NCBI GenBank assembly: GCA_023457475.1
Contig: JAEWLO010000416.1
Location: 1-9,826, forward strand
Length of the DNA stretch: 9,826 nucleotides
Source: Pseudomonadota bacterium
GTDB taxonomy: Bacteria; Pseudomonadota; Gammaproteobacteria; Xanthomonadales; Xanthomonadaceae
Direction: 5' to 3'
Shown here: in pieces, positions 7,753-9,826 of the stretch
Layout of the letters: each line of letters opens with the position of its first letter
Position numbering within the stretch: the stretch's first letter is position 1
Position numbers and translations under genes: made by a program
Notes under the pieces: model-generated
The model's database searches: none
The model's input: the letters and a program-made list of their open reading frames with translations, nothing else
What the model was told of the DNA's origin: nothing

Positions 7753-8202
7753 TTACTCGCGGACCCAGGTCTGGGTGCGGCAGATGAAGGCAATGCAGCC
7801 GGACATGTCCAGCTTGGTGCCGCCCGGCTGCAGTTCCACCTTGCTCTTGTAGGTCTTGCCGTTGGCCGGGTCGAGCACGGTGCCGCCGGACCACTTGGTG
7901 GTGTTGTTTTTGTCCTGCTTCAGGTTCCACAGGATCGTCATGCCCTTGACCGGCTTGCCCTTGTTGGCGCCTTCGCAGTCATCGCATTTCGGGTTGGGAC
8001 CCTTGTCCGACTGAAGCACTTCCACCACCTTGCCGGTGAGGGCGCCATTGGCGGCCTGGGTGATCTCCACGATCGACTTCACCTTGCCGGTCTTGTCGTC
8101 GATGGTCTTCCAGCGGCCCGCGGCCCCGTCGGCGGCCTGGGCCGAGAGGACGGTCAGGGACAGCGGCAGTGCCAGCAGCAGGGTCTTGAAGGTCTTGCGC
8201 AT
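7753..8202 (-). CDS. DUF2147 domain secreted protein
   Basis: 149 aa. A clear signal peptide (MRKTF, then hydrophobic residues 8-20, cleavage after AQA at residue 23) predicts export to the periplasm. The mature part fits the DUF2147 family: it opens with GRWKTIDDKTGK (29-40), has VEITQAANGALTGKVVEV (45-62), a CDDC pair (Cys73, Cys76), a TILWNLK segment (89-95), and ends with C-x-AFICRTQTWVRE (136-149). This is a lipocalin-like small beta-sheet domain of unknown function. Cys73, 76, 136 and 141 could form two disulfides in the periplasm. The start is fixed by GGGAGGGG a few bases before ATG at 8202; the open frame upstream to 8538 is low-quality sequence without family similarity. It looks monocistronic, with a hairpin behind it and a 259-bp gap ahead. 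No function is assigned. Confidence 0.88.
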   Translation of the reverse strand: MRKTFKTLLLALPLSLTVLSAQAADGAAGRWKTIDDKTGKVKSIVEITQAANGALTGKVVEVLQSDKGPNPKCDDCEGANKGKPVKGMTILWNLKQDKNNTTKWSGGTVLDPANGKTYKSKVELQPGGTKLDMSGCIAFICRTQTWVRE

Positions 8203-8258
8203 GGGTCCCCTCCCAGGGATGTCGTTGAATGCCGGCGCAGTGCCGGTACGGAAAGGAC

Positions 8259-8285
8259 TGTATACCCATTCGCCGTGGTACGGAA
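8259..8285 (-). promoter_or_regulatory. Possible promoter of the DUF2147 gene
   Basis: On the minus strand TATACA (plus positions 8259-8264) could be a -10 box about 57 bp before the start codon, with TTCCGT (8280-8285) as a weak -35 at 15 bp. This is the most A/T-rich spot in the gap, but the match is modest. Confidence 0.25.
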
Positions 8286-8379
8286 CGTGACCGGAGTCCG
8301 GCCGCCGTTCACGGCCCAACGCATTCATGAACCCCGCCATCGCCCGTTCTGCCGTCGCCGAACACTGCCGCGACGCACG

Positions 8380-8420
8380 TTCCCCGTTCGCACGCTGTCG
8401 CCATGGACATTCCCCGTTCG
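8380..8420 (+). repeat. Short direct repeat in the DUF2147/yaeR gap
   Basis: TTCCCCGTTCG occurs at 8380-8390 and again at 8410-8420, exactly 30 bp apart. It lies in noncoding sequence just before the REP-like stem-loop. With only two copies its meaning is unclear. Confidence 0.4.
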
Positions 8421-8428
8421 GAAACCCG

Positions 8429-8450
8429 GTAGCGCCGGCCGTTGGCCGGC
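8429..8450 (+). repeat. GTAG-headed REP-like stem-loop (SMAG-like)
   Basis: GTAG (8429-8432) is followed by a perfect 7-bp stem, GCCGGCC / GGCCGGC, with loop GTT. GTAG head plus compact GC stem is the hallmark of the SMAG repeats described in Stenotrophomonas maltophilia, which are dispersed between genes and thought to be mobilised by RAYT-type transposases. It lies 11 bp beyond the yaeR stop, so it may also stabilise or end that transcript. The repeat class is from memory. Confidence 0.6.
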
Positions 8451-8461
8451 CCTCGGGGACC

Positions 8462-8860
8462 TTACACCGCCTCGTACAACTCCAGCGGCAACCCATCCGG
8501 ATCGGCAAAGAACGTGAACCGCGCTCCGGTGTATTCATCCACCCGGATGGGCTCGCACACCACCCCCTCCGCCGCCAGCCGCGCGATCACCGGCTCCAGC
8601 ACCGCCACCCGGAAGGCCAGATGCCGCAGCCCCTGGGCCTCCGGCCGGCTGGGTCGCGGCGGCGGCGACGGAAACGAGAACAGTTCCAGCTGACCGCCAT
8701 CCGGCAGCGCCAGGTCCAGCTTCCAGGAATCGCGGGCCTCGCGGTAATGCTCGGCCAGCACGCGCAGCCCCAGCACCCGGACATAGAAATCGCGCGAGCG
8801 CGCGTAGTCGGCGCAGATCAGGGCCACGTGGTGCACACCAAGTAGGGGCGAAAACGACAT
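8462..8860 (-). CDS. yaeR: VOC family protein, YaeR-type (glyoxalase I-like)
   Basis: 132 aa single vicinal-oxygen-chelate protein, very similar along its length to E. coli YaeR as recalled: HHVALICADYARSRDFY (10-26), YREARDSWK (39-47), ELFSFP (59-64), RPSRPEAQGLRHLAF (69-83) and RFTFFADPDGLPLELYE (114-130). The four expected metal ligands appear present as His11, Glu59, His80 and Glu127. YaeR proteins are glyoxalase I-like metalloenzymes of unproven substrate, so the fold is certain and the reaction is not. ATG at 8860 is chosen because GGAG lies 6 nt upstream and the family begins near here; the frame runs open to 8938 without family similarity. It is divergent from the InvF-like gene across 183 bp and probably belongs to the ordinary chromosome. 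Confidence 0.93.
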   Translation of the reverse strand: MSFSPLLGVHHVALICADYARSRDFYVRVLGLRVLAEHYREARDSWKLDLALPDGGQLELFSFPSPPPRPSRPEAQGLRHLAFRVAVLEPVIARLAAEGVVCEPIRVDEYTGARFTFFADPDGLPLELYEAV

Positions 8861-9043
8861 CAATAGCTCCAAGCCACCTGCAGGTGACGCTTCTGAACCA
8901 AATGGTGGCATGACCGGGCCCTCCGCGTCGCTTTCCAACTAGTTGTAGGGCCTCGCTTGCCCCCGCTCGCCATCATGCCGGCCGTGTCGAAGAAGGTGCC
9001 CACCGCGCCGTCCGCAGTTTCGGGTCTGAACGGGAGGTAGTGC
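8861..9043. promoter_or_regulatory. Divergent yaeR/invF-like intergenic region with two palindromes
   Basis: 183 bp lie between the two divergent starts. CACCTGCAGGTG (8875-8886) is a perfect 12-bp palindrome 15 bp before the yaeR ATG. CAACTAGTTG (8936-8945) is a perfect 10-bp palindrome in a locally A/T-rich patch and could be an operator or part of a promoter for either gene. No convincing -35/-10 pair was found. No pair of TTCG half-sites with 15-bp spacing (PIP box of HrpX regulons) was seen. Confidence 0.4.
9032..9037 (+). promoter_or_regulatory. Shine-Dalgarno of the InvF-like gene
   Basis: GGGAGG ends 6 nt before ATG at 9044, favouring that codon over the in-frame ATG at 9053. Confidence 0.7.
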
Positions 9044-9733
9044 ATGCATGTGATGGTGAATGAAGGGCAGGGCAGCATCACCCTGCCACTGGCCAACGGC
9101 CCTGTATGCCTGGCACCGGGCGAACGCCTGCTGCTGGCAGGCATGCTACCCCCGCGCCACCCGGATCTGCGTGCGGTACCGCTGGCTGGCAGTGGCATGG
9201 CGCGTGCGTTGGCGCATTTCGACCACGTCCGTGAGGCCACCCGCACCCCGGGCGAGCCGCCTGCGGTGTGCTGGACGACCCGCGTCAACCTCGAGGAGCC
9301 CGACGTGGCCGCCGCGTGGTTGATCGGCCAGCTCGCCCGTGACCTCGGGCCGGGTGTTGATGCCGACGTCGTGCCGCCGCTTGCAGCGCTGCTGCGTCAC
9401 CTGGCCCGGAGTGAAAGCTACGGACTGATGCGGTTTCTGCTTGAGCAGGGCGGCGATCACAGCGTGGCCGCCCTTGCCGAGCGCTATGGCCTGTCGTCGG
9501 CGCAGTTCCATCGTCGTTGCCGGCAGGTGCTGGGACGGCCGCTGAAACGCGAGCTGCGCATCCAGCGCGCCGCACGCACGCTGCTGGCCTATCCGGGCCG
9601 GTCGCGTTCGTTCACCTACCTCGCCGCCGATCACGGCTACGCCTCGTTGTCCCACTTCTGTACGGACATCAAGTCGTTGATCGGTTGCTCCCCTTTGTCC
9701 GTCTACCGCGCTGTCAAGACGCCTGCCGAGTAA
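9044..9733 (+). CDS. invF: InvF-like AraC-family regulator of a type III secretion system
   Basis: 229 aa; Salmonella InvF is close to this length. Residues about 112-225 form an AraC-type DNA-binding domain with two helix-turn-helix units, VAALAERYGLSSAQFHRRC (141-159) and LAADHGYASLSHF...IKSLIGCSP (193-217). The match to InvF from memory runs through the whole C-terminal half: LARSESYGLMRFLLEQ (120-135) against the InvF segment RKSESYWLVGYLLAQ, then HGYASLSHF and IKSLIGCSP against HGYSSPSHF and IKELIGVSP. The N-terminal 110 residues have no domain I recognise. InvF/MxiE/BsaN-type proteins activate effector genes, working with a SicA-type chaperone. The next gene starts 3 bp later and encodes an exported protein, matching the invF-invG order of SPI-1. 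An ordinary AraC regulator is less likely because of the SESY region and the gene order. Confidence 0.82.
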   Translation: MHVMVNEGQGSITLPLANGPVCLAPGERLLLAGMLPPRHPDLRAVPLAGSGMARALAHFDHVREATRTPGEPPAVCWTTRVNLEEPDVAAAWLIGQLARDLGPGVDADVVPPLAALLRHLARSESYGLMRFLLEQGGDHSVAALAERYGLSSAQFHRRCRQVLGRPLKRELRIQRAARTLLAYPGRSRSFTYLAADHGYASLSHFCTDIKSLIGCSPLSVYRAVKTPAE

Positions 9734-9736
9734 TCC

Positions 9737-9826
9737 ATGCGTTCCCTGTCGTATTCCCTGCTGCTGTTCACCGCTGCCTGCCTTGCTGTCGGTGCGCCCG
9801 CTTCGCGTGCGCAGACGCCGCTCGAA
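9737..9826 (+). CDS. N-terminus of an exported protein, probable type III secretion secretin (InvG/EscC-like), cut by window end
   Basis: Only 30 codons are present: ATG at 9737 followed by a signal peptide (MRSLSY, hydrophobic residues 7-19, probable cleavage after SRA at residues 23-25) and QTPLE. The frame remains open to the last base. No secretin domain is visible because of truncation. The identity is inferred from position: it follows the InvF-like gene by 3 bp, as invG follows invF in SPI-1-class systems, and InvG-type secretins carry a Sec signal peptide. Any other exported protein remains possible. Confidence 0.55.
   Translation, partial: MRSLSYSLLLFTAACLAVGAPASRAQTPLE

Noticed and set aside
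5550..7787. A 745-codon open frame on the plus strand antisense to metG
   Set aside because: metG is unmistakable on the other strand with all catalytic motifs; the antisense product is a Gly/Val/Arg/His-rich string with no recognisable domain, as expected from GC-rich codon bias.
7662..7793. N-terminal extension of metG by 44 codons
   Set aside because: It reads through the terminator hairpin and the DUF2147 gene end; MetRS begins just before the Rossmann-fold PYANGPLHLGHL segment.
8203..8538. Extended DUF2147 ORF or a separate small gene upstream
   Set aside because: The sequence lacks family similarity, crosses the REP-like element and yaeR, and a signal peptide with good ribosome-binding site starts at 8202.
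8861..9043. PIP box for HrpX control of the secretion genes
   Set aside because: Only isolated TTCG occurrences, no pair at 15-bp spacing; the regulator type also points to an SPI-1-like rather than Hrp2 system.
1..9826. CRISPR array, tRNA or rRNA gene, transposase or integrase
   Set aside because: No regularly spaced repeats, cloverleaf-like sequence or mobile-element protein was found on either strand by reading.

Overview
The window reads as chromosome from a high-GC gammaproteobacterium of the Xanthomonadaceae, most likely Stenotrophomonas or a close relative. The evidence is very GC-rich codon usage, the familiar metG / HAD hydrolase / short soluble RnfB gene cluster, an AcvB/VirJ-type periplasmic protein beside an MprF, and GTAG-headed stem-loops resembling the REP-type repeats of Stenotrophomonas. 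The genus is an inference from memory of these families; no search was run.

Layout. At 32-1372 (+) lies an AcvB/VirJ-family periplasmic protein. It converges on a full-length mprF (1417-3981, -), with a small hairpin between them. Together they look like the enzymes that remove (AcvB) and install/flip (MprF) aminoacyl groups on phosphatidylglycerol. Divergent from mprF is a small YoaB-type RidA protein (4176-4523, +). It converges on a three-gene minus-strand cluster, metG (5622-7661) > HAD-IB phosphatase (4976-5599) > rnfB (4569-4979). A strong shared hairpin at 4538-4564 ends both units, and the last two genes overlap by ATGA. Upstream of metG, behind a 13-bp perfect hairpin, is a secreted DUF2147 protein (7753-8202, -). 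A 259-bp gap with a REP-like stem-loop then separates it from a YaeR-type VOC (glyoxalase-like) protein (8462-8860, -).

The right edge is the most interesting part. From 9044 the plus strand encodes a 229-aa AraC-type regulator whose C-terminal half closely resembles InvF, the regulator of the Salmonella SPI-1 type III secretion system. Three bases after its stop begins a protein with a signal peptide, cut by the window end at residue 30. In SPI-1 the gene after invF is invG, the outer-membrane secretin. The window therefore probably ends on the first genes of an Inv/Mxi-Spa-class type III secretion locus placed beside the housekeeping gene yaeR. Such systems are known in a few Xanthomonadaceae (for example Xanthomonas albilineans) but are not part of the usual genome.

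The remaining content is ordinary: lipid modification, translation, redox and detoxification genes with short intergenic gaps. No tRNA, rRNA, CRISPR array, transposase or integrase was seen. Several very long antisense frames exist, but they are GC-driven shadows of the real genes.
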